From Faecenecus sp036648855 (GTDB lineage: Bacteria; Bacillota_I; Bacilli_A; RF39; UBA660): a stretch of DNA of 15,115 bases. The translations under genes and the position numbers were made by a program. The notes below the pieces were generated by a model. It was not told the DNA's origin. It did no database searches and was given only the letters and a program-made list of their open reading frames with translations. Where the stretch lies: the NCBI GenBank assembly GCA_036648855.1, contig JAVWCU010000022.1, forward strand, positions 1 through 15,115, in the 5' to 3' direction. This document shows positions 1 through 6,285 of this stretch, piece after piece (position 1 is the stretch's first letter; every line of letters begins with the position of its first letter).

Positions 1-98
1 TTAGAGAACAAATAGCAAATAGTAATATTAATGATGATTTTAAAGTACCTATCTCTGATCAAAATATTAAAAGATATAAAAAAGAACTTCACATATAA
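1..98 (+). CDS. C-terminal fragment of an unidentified protein (5' end outside window)
   Basis: An open frame enters from the left edge (first full codon at 3) and ends at TAA 96-98, giving about 31 residues that end in RYKKELHI. The composition is charged and hydrophilic, and the other two plus frames stop at once. The stop codon sits in the loop of a strong intrinsic terminator, which is what the end of a real gene would look like. The fragment is too short to assign a family. It converges on obgE. The reading frame is visible; that it is coding is inferred. Confidence 0.55.
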   Translation, partial: REQIANSNINDDFKVPISDQNIKRYKKELHI

Positions 99-117
99 AA
101 TGAAGTTCTTTTTTTTT
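82..117. terminator. Bidirectional intrinsic terminator between the partial CDS and obgE
   Basis: A perfect 10-bp stem (82-91 with 101-110) has a 9-nt loop. It is followed by a T run on the plus strand (to 117), and by a T-rich tract on the minus strand (complement of about 70-83). It can end both converging transcripts. Confidence 0.85.
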
Positions 118-118
118 A

Positions 119-1393
119 TTAATTATCAAAAACAAATTCAAAATTGAAAATTCTTACTCTGTCGCCTTCTTTAGCTCCAAGTTTTTCTAACTTATCATCA
201 ATACCCATTTTTCTAAGTCTCTTAGCAAAACGAAGTATACCTTCTTGAGAAGAAAACTTAGTCATTCTAAATAACTTTTCTACTTCATCTCCATGAATAA
301 CCCAACAACCATCATCATCTCTAGTAATCGTGTAAGGTTCTTCCTTTTTAAAAGTATATAATACATGACTTTCAAAAGCATCTTCTTCATATAAAGGTTC
401 ACTTTCTTGGGTATCTAGCAAATCTGCTAAGGCAAGTAATACTTCATCCATTCCTTCTTGATTCATAGCTGATATCTCATATACCTTAACATCAGTTTTT
501 TCTTTAAACTTCTTTAAATTAGCCTCTGCGTCTGGTAAATCCATTTTATTAGCAATTACTATTTGAGGTTTCTTCATTAATTTCTGACTAAATAAAGCTA
601 ATTCATTATTAATTAATTCATAATCAGCAAAAGGATCTCTACCTTCAAATGCACCCATATCAATAACATGAGCTATTACTTTAGTCCTTTCAATATGACG
701 AAGGAACTTATCTCCTAAACCTTCTCCATGACTAGCACCTTCTATTAAACCAGGTAAATCAGCCATAACAAAGCTTCTACCGTCTTTAGCTCTAACTACC
801 CCTAAACTAGGAGTTAAAGTAGTAAAATGATAAGCCGCTATCTTTGGTTTAGACTTAGATACGCTAGCTAAAATAGTACTTTTACCAACACTAGGTAAAC
901 CTACTAGTCCAACATCTGCAATTAGCTTTAATTCAACATGAAGAAACTTTACCTCACCAGGTTCACCATTTTCAGAAAAATCGGGAGCTGGATTACTCTG
1001 AGTTCTAAATGCCGTATTACCACGACCTCCCCTTCCTCCAATAGCAATTACTGCCTCATCATCTTTTTCCTTTAAATCAGCTAATATAAGCCCTGTATCC
1101 GTATCTGTAACAACTGTACCTTGAGGTACTTTAACAAAGATATCAGAAGCAGCATGACCATTTTGATTCTTTCCTTTACCATTTTCACCTTTATCACCAC
1201 GAATAATTTTCTGATATCTTAAATCAAGTAAAGTATGAAGACCTTCATCCACTTTAAAAACAATGTTAGATCCTCGTCCACCATTTCCTCCAAAAGGTCC
1301 TCCCATTGGCACAAACTTCTCTCTTCTAAAAGCAGTACATCCATTACCACCATTACCTGCTTCAACCTTAATTAATACGTCATCTATAAACAT
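119..1393 (-). CDS. obgE: Obg/CgtA family GTPase (ObgE)
   Basis: Essential GTPase that binds the 50S subunit and acts in late ribosome assembly and stress response. The 424 residues match the usual firmicute length. The glycine-rich Obg fold covers about residues 1-158. The G domain has a P-loop GLPSVGKST (165-173), switch II DLPG (212-215), NKMD (282-285) and SAM (308-310). The C-terminal OCT domain covers about 340-424. All GTP-binding motifs look intact. The ATG start is preceded by an AGAGG ribosome binding site. The gene has its own promoter (TTGCTA-17-TATAAT) and ends at a bidirectional terminator, so it is probably monocistronic. In many Firmicutes obg follows rpmA directly; here two envelope-type genes and a small transcript lie between them. 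Confidence 0.97.
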   Translation of the reverse strand: MFIDDVLIKVEAGNGGNGCTAFRREKFVPMGGPFGGNGGRGSNIVFKVDEGLHTLLDLRYQKIIRGDKGENGKGKNQNGHAASDIFVKVPQGTVVTDTDTGLILADLKEKDDEAVIAIGGRGGRGNTAFRTQSNPAPDFSENGEPGEVKFLHVELKLIADVGLVGLPSVGKSTILASVSKSKPKIAAYHFTTLTPSLGVVRAKDGRSFVMADLPGLIEGASHGEGLGDKFLRHIERTKVIAHVIDMGAFEGRDPFADYELINNELALFSQKLMKKPQIVIANKMDLPDAEANLKKFKEKTDVKVYEISAMNQEGMDEVLLALADLLDTQESEPLYEEDAFESHVLYTFKKEEPYTITRDDDGCWVIHGDEVEKLFRMTKFSSQEGILRFAKRLRKMGIDDKLEKLGAKEGDRVRIFNFEFVFDN

Positions 1394-1425
1394 AAACGCT
1401 ACCTCTTCTCTATTAGATACGACTG

Positions 1426-1454
1426 ATTATAACATAATCAGAGGGGTTTAGCAA
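1426..1454 (-). promoter_or_regulatory. obgE promoter
   Basis: -10 TATAAT (1426-1431) in extended form TGTTATAAT, 17-nt spacer, -35 TTGCTA (1449-1454). The predicted start is near 1419, giving a leader of about 26 nt with the ribosome binding site. A perfect 7-bp inverted repeat (1424-1440) covers the -10. Confidence 0.7.
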
Positions 1455-1462
1455 TTATCTTA

Positions 1463-1494
1463 GCAAAAATAAAAAGCCCTTTTTACGACTTTTA
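1463..1494 (-). terminator. Intrinsic terminator after the surface-protein gene
   Basis: On the minus strand, stem AAAAGTC/GGCTTTT (one G-U pair) with an 8-nt loop is followed by TTATTTTT. It starts 6 bases after the stop codon of the 1501-2145 gene. Confidence 0.75.
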
Positions 1495-1500
1495 TTTAAT

Positions 1501-2145
1501 CTATTTTTTAGTTGAAAAAACTGTTGCTCCCACTAATAAGACAATAATTCCAACTAGAGCAATTATTATAATATTCATACTCTTAGGATTATTAGCGGCA
1601 TCATTAACAATAGCCCCCGTTAGAAAATATTCAGAGCAATGATCTATTTTAAACTCTACAATCCCATTTTTAACTAGAATAGCATTATCTATATATTCTA
1701 TCTGCTTCTTATTTTCATTATAGTAATATAAATATAACTTTTGCCCGTTTTGATAACGATTACCTACATAAATTTTAATAGTAGCCTCACTTGGTAAACT
1801 ACCATGATGTTTAAAAGATACATAAGTTTTATCTTTATTAGCAGCTGACTTAGAATCAATTTCATCCTTTTTAGGACTATCTAAAGAAAGCTCAAAATTA
1901 AGGTTTAAAACCGGCCCTACTTTATTTCTATCAAATGTCCAAGAATAAGCAATATCACTTTCTTTTTTATTAAGAGTAATTATTACTTTATTTCCACTAA
2001 TTTCCTTATTAATGTTATATTCTTCTTTATTAATACCCTCTATGTTTAGTGTTGGTGGAATATCTTTAAATTCCGAACCAGATACTATTAAAGTAGGTGT
2101 TAAAAGTAAGAAGAAAGATATAACCAGAAAAACTACTTTCTTCAT
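1501..2145 (-). CDS. Secreted, C-terminally membrane-anchored surface protein, function unknown
   Basis: 214 residues. Residues 1-23 look like a signal peptide (MKK, then a hydrophobic core ending near VSGS). Residues 191-210 form a single membrane segment followed by STKK, which suggests a type I membrane protein with an outer domain of about 165 residues. No LPXTG sorting motif is present. Residues 117-176 resemble a beta-rich repeat common in clostridial surface proteins (ATIKIYVG, YLYYYN, VEFKIDHCSEYFLT); this is recalled from family patterns, not searched. Its start is 17 bases after the CPBP stop, with an AGAGGA site 5-6 bases before ATG, so both are probably one operon. A terminator follows at once. 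The substrate or partner is unknown; it might be a CPBP client. Confidence 0.8.
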   Translation of the reverse strand: MKKVVFLVISFFLLLTPTLIVSGSEFKDIPPTLNIEGINKEEYNINKEISGNKVIITLNKKESDIAYSWTFDRNKVGPVLNLNFELSLDSPKKDEIDSKSAANKDKTYVSFKHHGSLPSEATIKIYVGNRYQNGQKLYLYYYNENKKQIEYIDNAILVKNGIVEFKIDHCSEYFLTGAIVNDAANNPKSMNIIIIALVGIIVLLVGATVFSTKK

Positions 2146-2162
2146 ATGTTTTCCTCTTTTCT

Positions 2163-2840
2163 TTATACTCCAGTTACCATTAAAATTAATGGAATAATAT
2201 TATATGCTAATTTAATTAACATCAAAACTAAAATATTATTATCATTCTTTGTATAAGCAAAAGAGAATATTAAAGCTGGTAGAAAATATACTAAAATATT
2301 TAATATACTGATTTCAGCTCCTGTTTCACTAAATACAAAGTTCATAGCTGTATAAATAACCGCACTTATAATAATAAAAAACCATTTATTACTAACTACA
2401 TCATGAACTGATTCTCTAAATAATAATTCCTCAGCAAACGTTGCAAATATCATCGACTTAAAAATAGTGTAAAATAAAGATTGATTTTTAAGTGCAATAA
2501 CAGCATTTGTATTAGCATCTAACTCTGGAGTCTTAAAGATTAAATCTGTTAAAGCCCCCATGATAAAATTGAAAGTTATAATAATTACAACCCATAGCAA
2601 AATAGTTTTTAGCAAATAGAACTTATCATTTTTAATTTTTGTTTTTAAATTAATAAAGTCTTCTTTCAAATTGTCTTTATAAGCAAATACTATTCCCACT
2701 AAAAACACCATATCACATATGAAATATACTAATATCTCATTAGAAATATGAAAAGCATTAATTATAGTTGTTGCTAACATTGAATATAGAAAATAACCTA
2801 TAAATGTTAATAAAGTTTTAACCATTTTATTATTTAACAT
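2163..2840 (-). CDS. CPBP family intramembrane protease-like protein, catalytic histidines replaced
   Basis: Multi-pass membrane protein of the CAAX protease/bacteriocin-processing (Abi) family. A GTG start at 2849 would give 228 residues, but that GTG lies inside the AGGTGG ribosome binding site. ATG at 2838-2840, 5 bases after it, is the better start (225 residues). Motif 1, EELLFR, is present (residues 137-142). Motif 2, usually FxxxH, reads YTAMN, and motif 3, usually HxxxN, reads KLAYN. The glutamates and final Asn are kept but both His are lost. About six hydrophobic segments are visible. Known members process prenylated or signal peptides or give bacteriocin immunity; with these residues, non-proteolytic binding or immunity is as likely. 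First gene of an operon with the surface protein. Confidence 0.8.
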   Translation of the reverse strand: MLNNKMVKTLLTFIGYFLYSMLATTIINAFHISNEILVYFICDMVFLVGIVFAYKDNLKEDFINLKTKIKNDKFYLLKTILLWVVIIITFNFIMGALTDLIFKTPELDANTNAVIALKNQSLFYTIFKSMIFATFAEELLFRESVHDVVSNKWFFIIISAVIYTAMNFVFSETGAEISILNILVYFLPALIFSFAYTKNDNNILVLMLIKLAYNIIPLILMVTGV

Positions 2841-2863
2841 ATAAACCACCTACCCTATAAATT

Positions 2864-2869
2864 ATTATA
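2864..2869 (-). promoter_or_regulatory. Candidate promoter of the CPBP operon (extended -10)
   Basis: TATAAT preceded by TG one base upstream (TGTTATAAT), about 24 bases before the ATG at 2840. No good -35 is visible at 16-18 bases. It lies downstream of the small-transcript terminator, so the operon can be expressed on its own. Confidence 0.5.
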
Positions 2870-2920
2870 ACATATTATTTATTTAAGTTAGTATCATACT
2901 TGAAAATATTAATATAATTA

Positions 2921-2951
2921 ACAAAAAAAGGTTCATAACGAACCTCTTATT
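2921..2951 (-). terminator. Intrinsic terminator of the nonapeptide transcript
   Basis: On the minus strand a stem AGGTTC/GAACCT, extendable to 9 bp with flanking A-T and G-U pairs, has loop GTTAT and is followed by TTTTTTTG. It begins within 15 bases of the tiny ORF's stop codon. Confidence 0.8.
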
Positions 2952-2957
2952 TCTATA

Positions 2958-2987
2958 CTAGAAGAATCTTCTAAACCATGCCCACAT
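2958..2987 (-). CDS. Candidate 9-residue peptide MWAWFRRFF in its own transcription unit
   Basis: A 9-codon ORF (ATG, two TGG, ending TAG) follows a full consensus GGAGGT ribosome binding site (2995-3000) at the ideal 7-base spacing. An extended -10 promoter lies about 40 bases upstream and an intrinsic terminator about 15 bases downstream, so this ORF is all that a transcript of roughly 100 nt would encode. The predicted peptide is cationic and aromatic (two Trp, three Phe, two Arg), which suits membrane association, signalling or ribosome stalling. The next operon encodes a CPBP protein. It could also be a leader peptide or a regulatory RNA whose ORF has no function. The motifs are seen; the role is unknown. 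Confidence 0.55.
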   Translation of the reverse strand: MWAWFRRFF

Positions 2988-3026
2988 ATTCCCTACCTCC
3001 TTTTTTATTTATTCTTTTACACCCTT

Positions 3027-3055
3027 ATTATAGCATTGTTACTCTATAAAATACT
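3027..3055 (-). promoter_or_regulatory. Promoter of the nonapeptide transcript
   Basis: TGCTATAAT on the minus strand, with TATAAT at 3027-3032. At 17-base spacing the -35 position reads AGTATT, a poor match, so this would be an extended -10 promoter. The predicted start is near 3020, about 20 bases before the GGAGGT. Confidence 0.6.
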
Positions 3056-3099
3056 ATCTTTTTCTAGATTATTTATCATTTTACGTTTAACCATGTAAA

Positions 3100-3134
3100 G
3101 AAAAAAAAAGAGTCCTTATAGAGAAAGGAACTCT
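3100..3134 (-). terminator. Intrinsic terminator of the rplU-prp-rpmA operon
   Basis: A 9-bp stem with one bulged base (3109-3117 with 3125-3134) is followed on the minus strand by a run of nine T (complement of 3101-3109). A shorter T tract on the plus side would allow termination in both directions. Confidence 0.85.
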
Positions 3135-3180
3135 CTTTTTTAGTAGTAATTTAATTTACACTTTTTTACTTAATAATTTA

Positions 3181-3471
3181 CTAGTCAGCAAGTGGATAGC
3201 AACTAGCTTGCTTTTTATCTTTACCTAAACGTTCAAATTTAACAATTCCATCAGTAGTAGTATATAAAGTATCATCTGATCCTTTACGTACATTTTCTCC
3301 TGGAAAAACTCTTGTTCCTCTTTGACGATATAAGATAGATCCAGCTGAGACAAATTCACCATCAGCCGCTTTAGCTCCAAGTCTACGACCTGCTGAATCA
3401 CGTCCATTAGATGTAGAACCTTGTCCCTTATGATGGGCAAATAATTGTATATTTAATACTAATTGTTTCAT
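3181..3471 (-). CDS. rpmA: 50S ribosomal protein L27 with Prp-cleaved N-terminal extension
   Basis: L27 reaches toward the peptidyl-transferase centre of the 50S subunit. The 96 residues contain the conserved HHKGQGSTSNGRD and the RRLGAK region. The first 12 residues end in NIQLFA, the firmicute-type extension that the cysteine protease Prp removes, probably between Ala12 and His13. Prp is encoded directly upstream. The ATG has a GGAGGT site 5 bases before it, and that site overlaps the prp stop (TAAGGAGG), which suggests coupled translation. Last gene of the rplU-prp-rpmA operon. Confidence 0.97.
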   Translation of the reverse strand: MKQLVLNIQLFAHHKGQGSTSNGRDSAGRRLGAKAADGEFVSAGSILYRQRGTRVFPGENVRKGSDDTLYTTTDGIVKFERLGKDKKQASCYPLAD

Positions 3472-3482
3472 GGAATACCTCC

Positions 3483-3791
3483 TTAATTTATTTTTATATT
3501 TTTCGGATAGTTTTGCTCTAAATCTTTTAACAAATCTAGCATAGTTTTAATTAATTTCTGATTAATATCAGTTGGTTTAGTTATAACAACTGTTATCTTA
3601 TCTTTATCTTGTTTTAAGGTCAAACTATTTTCATTACCTTCTAGGGCCAATATACTATTAACTGATGTTGTAAGAATACTACTAGCTGCAGCACATACAA
3701 TATCTTTACCATAATCATCATACATTGCATGACCCAAAAATATAATTTCTGCAACATGACTATTTGTTTTTTTAATACTTATCTTAAGCAT
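3483..3791 (-). CDS. prp: Ribosomal-processing cysteine protease Prp
   Basis: Small protease (formerly YsxB) that removes the N-terminal extension of L27, needed for functional ribosomes in Firmicutes. The 102 residues fit the family. The catalytic pair is His21 (in LGHA) and Cys33 (in DIVCAAAS), at the expected spacing. It lies between rplU and rpmA, the classic order. Only 5 bases separate it from the rplU stop; its ribosome binding site is weak (a GGG in the rplU tail), so translation is probably coupled to rplU, which would keep protease levels below those of ribosomal proteins. No anomalies are seen. Confidence 0.95.
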   Translation of the reverse strand: MLKISIKKTNSHVAEIIFLGHAMYDDYGKDIVCAAASSILTTSVNSILALEGNENSLTLKQDKDKITVVITKPTDINQKLIKTMLDLLKDLEQNYPKNIKIN

Positions 3792-3796
3792 CTTAA

Positions 3797-4099
3797 TTAC
3801 CCATTAATTTTTGTAATTTCTACTTTAGTATATGGTTGTCTATGTCCTTGAGTTAAACGATTACTTCTATCTTTTTGTTTGTATTTGAATATTTTAATTT
3901 TCTTTTGCTTACCATGTTTAATAATAGAACCTTCTACTGTAGCTCCTTTAACAAGTGGATTACCTACTTTAGAATCAACCATTAGTACTTCATCAAATAC
4001 AATCTTATCTCCCTCAGTTCCTTCCATTTTCTCTAAGAAAACGAAATCACCTACAGAAACAAGATATTGTTTACCACCATTTTTAATGACTGCTTTCAT
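3797..4099 (-). CDS. rplU: 50S ribosomal protein L21
   Basis: L21 binds 23S rRNA early in 50S assembly. The 100-residue protein starts MKAVIKNGGKQYLVSVGD and has the C-terminal basic hallmark KYKQKDRSNRLTQGHRQPYT, typical of the family. A strong AAGGAGG site lies 6 bases before ATG. It is the first gene of a three-gene operon, preceded by an L21 leader and a near-consensus promoter, so leader-mediated autoregulation is likely. Confidence 0.97.
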   Translation of the reverse strand: MKAVIKNGGKQYLVSVGDFVFLEKMEGTEGDKIVFDEVLMVDSKVGNPLVKGATVEGSIIKHGKQKKIKIFKYKQKDRSNRLTQGHRQPYTKVEITKING

Positions 4100-4199
4100 A
4101 TATACCTCCTTATGTATTTACTAGACTCGCTTTTCAGGTGCAGAATTAAAATTCCAACTTTTACCTTTACAATGCGGTTTGAGCTTAGAGGCTTCAAAC
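4100..4199 (-). ncRNA. L21 leader (ribosomal protein autoregulatory RNA)
   Basis: The 5' UTR from the predicted start near 4199 to rplU forms a hairpin GTTTG..CAAAC with an inner AGC/GCT, then an AGGT/ACCT pairing enclosing GAATT/AATTC. The downstream segment CACCTGAAAAGCGAGTCTAG recalls the conserved core of the firmicute L21 leader family, recognised from memory. A covariance-model search with the L21-leader model would settle it. Confidence 0.7.
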
Positions 4200-4205
4200 A
4201 TTAAG

Positions 4206-4234
4206 ATTTTACCATATAATTAAGCACTAGTCAA
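4206..4234 (-). promoter_or_regulatory. Promoter of the rplU operon
   Basis: -35 TTGACT (4229-4234), 17-base spacer, -10 TAAAAT (4206-4211) preceded by TG. This is the best -35/-10 pair in the window, as expected for a ribosomal operon. Confidence 0.85.
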
Positions 4235-4278
4235 ATATATTATGTTGTTTTTCCTCTTTTTATGAGTTATTTTACTAT

Positions 4279-4310
4279 TATCAAAGAAAAAAGAAGTCTT
4301 TAAACTTCTT
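4279..4310 (-). terminator. Intrinsic terminator of the RNase J-like gene
   Basis: A 7-bp stem AAGAAGT/ACTTCTT (4291-4310) with a 6-base loop is followed on the minus strand by TTTTCTTT. The hairpin overlaps the stop codon at 4300-4302. Confidence 0.8.
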
Positions 4311-5952
4311 GAATCACAGTTATAATCATTGGTTTACATTCGGTTTCTCTATAGAAAAACTTTCCTAACTGTTCTCTTACATCATTTTTAATTTTAGTAT
4401 AATCTACGCGTTTTGTCTCATCTGAAATGTTGTTATTAATAATATTAGTACACATTTCTTTAGTTGCTTCTAACAGTTCAAAATTATCTCTAACAAAGAT
4501 AAAACCTCTAGTCACTATCTCAGGTGCTACTAGTACTTTTTTAGTTGCACGATCTAGAGTAGCACTAATAATAACTATTCCATTTTCTCCTAGCATTTCT
4601 CTATCTTTTAATACTAGTTCTCCAATATCACCATTACTTTTACCATCAATTAATATATCATCAACAGGGATATGTTCAATATCTTCAGTTAATTTACCTT
4701 CTACAAAGGTTGCAACATCCCCATTTTGTTTTAAAATAATATTTTCTTTAGGCATACCTAATTCCTCAGCAATAGCAGCATTCATTACTTGGTAACGATA
4801 CTCCCCTTTAACTGGGAAATAATATTTTGGATTCATTAAATTAATCATTAGCATTAAATCTTCACGGGATGCATGATGCAATAAATGTTTCTTACTAGAC
4901 AATGCTACTACATCAATGTTTTTCATTGCTATTTCATCCATAATAACCGCTAATCGTTTTTCAATACCATCATAACTAGGCTCAGTTATAAAGATTGTAT
5001 CGCTTTCTTTTAGCTTAATATATCGGTCATAACCTTTGATTATTCTCTCTAAATTAGCAAAAGGTTTTTCCTTTTCATCTGATATTAAAACAATAATACC
5101 CTTATCATTTAAATTAGTTAAATCTCCTATTCTTGCTTGATCAAACTTTAAATAACCTATTTCTATAGACTTAGTTACTATTTGTTGTAATGATTTACCC
5201 ATTATAACAACTTTTCTTTTAGTTCTCATAATCTCATTAAACATCTCTTGAAGTCTATAAATATGTGCTGGAAAAATAGTAGCTATCAATCTATCATCAG
5301 TTTTTCTTAAAACATCTCGAATAAATTCACTAACCCTATTGTTTGGTGAAGTATGACCTTTTTTTTCTGCATAAAATGATTCTGCTAATAAACAAAGTAC
5401 TCCTTGTTTACCAACATAGGCAAGTTTACCAATATCTGTTTTATAATTTCCCATTGCAGTTGAATCAAAAACAAAATCTCCGGTATAAACAATTGCCCCT
5501 TCATCAGTATAAAGGACATAACAAACAGCATCTGGTATAGAGTGTGTTACGCTAATAGGAAATACTGAGCATTTACCAAACTCTAACTTAGAATGAGGTC
5601 TAATCTCATGTAAATGTCCTCCCGTAACTTCAGACTCTGCTAAATCCTGTTTAAGAATTTCCATAGTAAACTTAGTAGCATAAACATCTAATTCTGGTAA
5701 AACTGTCAATATATCTGGAACAGCGCCCATATTACCATCATGTCCATGGGTTAAAAATAACCCCTTAATTCTTTCTTTGTTGTTAATCAAGTAATCAAAA
5801 TTAGGAATAATATAATCAATTCCTAACATTTTCTCATTTCCGTATTTTAACCCGGCATCAAAGACAAAAATATCTTGATTTACTTCAACAACATACATAT
5901 TTTTGCCATTTTCATTTAGTCCACCTAGACTAAATACTTTAATTTTATTCAT
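4300..5952 (-). CDS. RNase J-family protein with degenerate metal site (RNase J2-like)
   Basis: Metallo-beta-lactamase/beta-CASP protein of the RNase J family, which forms J1/J2 complexes for mRNA decay and 16S rRNA maturation. An ATG at 5967 overlaps the AAAGGAG site; the ATG at 5952, 5 bases after it, is the start (550 residues). The N-terminal lactamase domain, the beta-CASP insert (about 200-350) and a C-terminal domain (about 445-550) are all present. The signature HxHxDH reads HGHDGN (69-74), so the metal ligand Asp and second His are Gly and Asn. His137 and Asp159 (GD) remain. The HVSGHAS-like loop reads HLLHHAS, and the usual PVHGEYR is PVKGEYR (Lys382). Two-metal catalysis is therefore doubtful. 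RNase J2 subunits are known for degenerate sites and structural roles, so rnjB is the likely equivalent; a J1 would be expected elsewhere. Confidence 0.88.
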   Translation of the reverse strand: MNKIKVFSLGGLNENGKNMYVVEVNQDIFVFDAGLKYGNEKMLGIDYIIPNFDYLINNKERIKGLFLTHGHDGNMGAVPDILTVLPELDVYATKFTMEILKQDLAESEVTGGHLHEIRPHSKLEFGKCSVFPISVTHSIPDAVCYVLYTDEGAIVYTGDFVFDSTAMGNYKTDIGKLAYVGKQGVLCLLAESFYAEKKGHTSPNNRVSEFIRDVLRKTDDRLIATIFPAHIYRLQEMFNEIMRTKRKVVIMGKSLQQIVTKSIEIGYLKFDQARIGDLTNLNDKGIIVLISDEKEKPFANLERIIKGYDRYIKLKESDTIFITEPSYDGIEKRLAVIMDEIAMKNIDVVALSSKKHLLHHASREDLMLMINLMNPKYYFPVKGEYRYQVMNAAIAEELGMPKENIILKQNGDVATFVEGKLTEDIEHIPVDDILIDGKSNGDIGELVLKDREMLGENGIVIISATLDRATKKVLVAPEIVTRGFIFVRDNFELLEATKEMCTNIINNNISDETKRVDYTKIKNDVREQLGKFFYRETECKPMIITVIQEV

Positions 5953-5997
5953 TCTTACTCCTTTCATGATATAAGTTATCGTAAATTAACCTAACTC

Positions 5998-6026
5998 ATT
6001 ATAGCAAAAAAAAGAGTAAAAAGCAA
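5998..6026 (-). promoter_or_regulatory. Promoter of the RNase J-like gene
   Basis: TATAAT (5998-6003) in extended form TGCTATAAT; 17 bases upstream is TTGCTT (6021-6026), which lies inside the preceding terminator stem. The predicted start is near 5991, giving a leader of about 40 nt. Confidence 0.65.
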
Positions 6027-6040
6027 AAGAAACTTTTTAC
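6006..6040 (-). terminator. Intrinsic terminator after rnc and the 54-codon ORF
   Basis: A perfect 8-bp stem GTAAAAAG/CTTTTTAC (6016-6023 with 6033-6040) has a 9-base loop and is followed on the minus strand by TCTTTTTTTT. It separates the upstream unit from the RNase J-like gene. Confidence 0.85.
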
Positions 6041-6067
6041 CTTACCTATTCTAGTAACTGCTTAATA

Positions 6068-6232
6068 TTACTTGTAATGCTTAACTAAATAGCTGTACCT
6101 CTCTAAAAAGATAAATGAGCTTGTAAAAACTGCAAAGCCTATATAAGGATTAATTTTTTTTAAACATAAACCACTAATAAGACAAACTGATGCCATGCCA
6201 AGGAGCTTTGTATTAATACTTAAATTTTTCAT
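6068..6232 (-). CDS. Small 54-residue membrane protein, unknown
   Basis: ATG at 6230-6232 to TAA at 6068-6070. AGAGG lies 7 bases before ATG. The product has two hydrophobic stretches, about residues 9-24 (LLGMASVCLISGLCL) and 29-43 (YIGFAVFTSSFIFL), split by KKINP, and a basic tail (ERYSYLVKHYK). This fits a two-helix hairpin with positive ends. It starts 53 bases after the rnc stop and a strong terminator follows within about 30 bases, so it may be the last gene of the rnc transcript. No family is recognised. Coding status rests on the ribosome binding site, composition and terminator. Confidence 0.6.
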   Translation of the reverse strand: MKNLSINTKLLGMASVCLISGLCLKKINPYIGFAVFTSSFIFLERYSYLVKHYK

Positions 6233-6285
6233 AATAACGCCTCTAACACAATATATGCTAGATAATTAACTATATACTTTGTTTA

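Larger units (their letters stand above)
2841..3180. other. 340-base interval between rpmA and the CPBP gene
   Basis: No ORF of ordinary size lies here. Read on the minus strand it holds, in order, the rpmA terminator (3100-3134), a promoter (3027-3032), the GGAGGT-led nonapeptide ORF (2958-2987), its terminator (2921-2951) and the CPBP promoter (2864-2869). Confidence 0.8.
5953..6285. other. 333-base interval between rnc and the RNase J-like gene
   Basis: No long gene is present. On the minus strand the interval holds the 54-codon ORF (6068-6232), a strong terminator (6006-6040) and the RNase J promoter (5998-6026). The stretch 6233-6285 is AT-rich, with a possible weak TATATT -10 that I do not call. 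Confidence 0.8.

Noticed and set aside
3225..3440. 71-codon ORF on the minus strand
   Set aside because: It is the rpmA sequence in another frame, with no ribosome binding site of its own.
4427..4795. 122-codon plus-strand ORF opposite the RNase J-like gene
   Set aside because: It is antisense to a well-supported gene, has no ribosome binding site, and its composition is that of a mirror frame.
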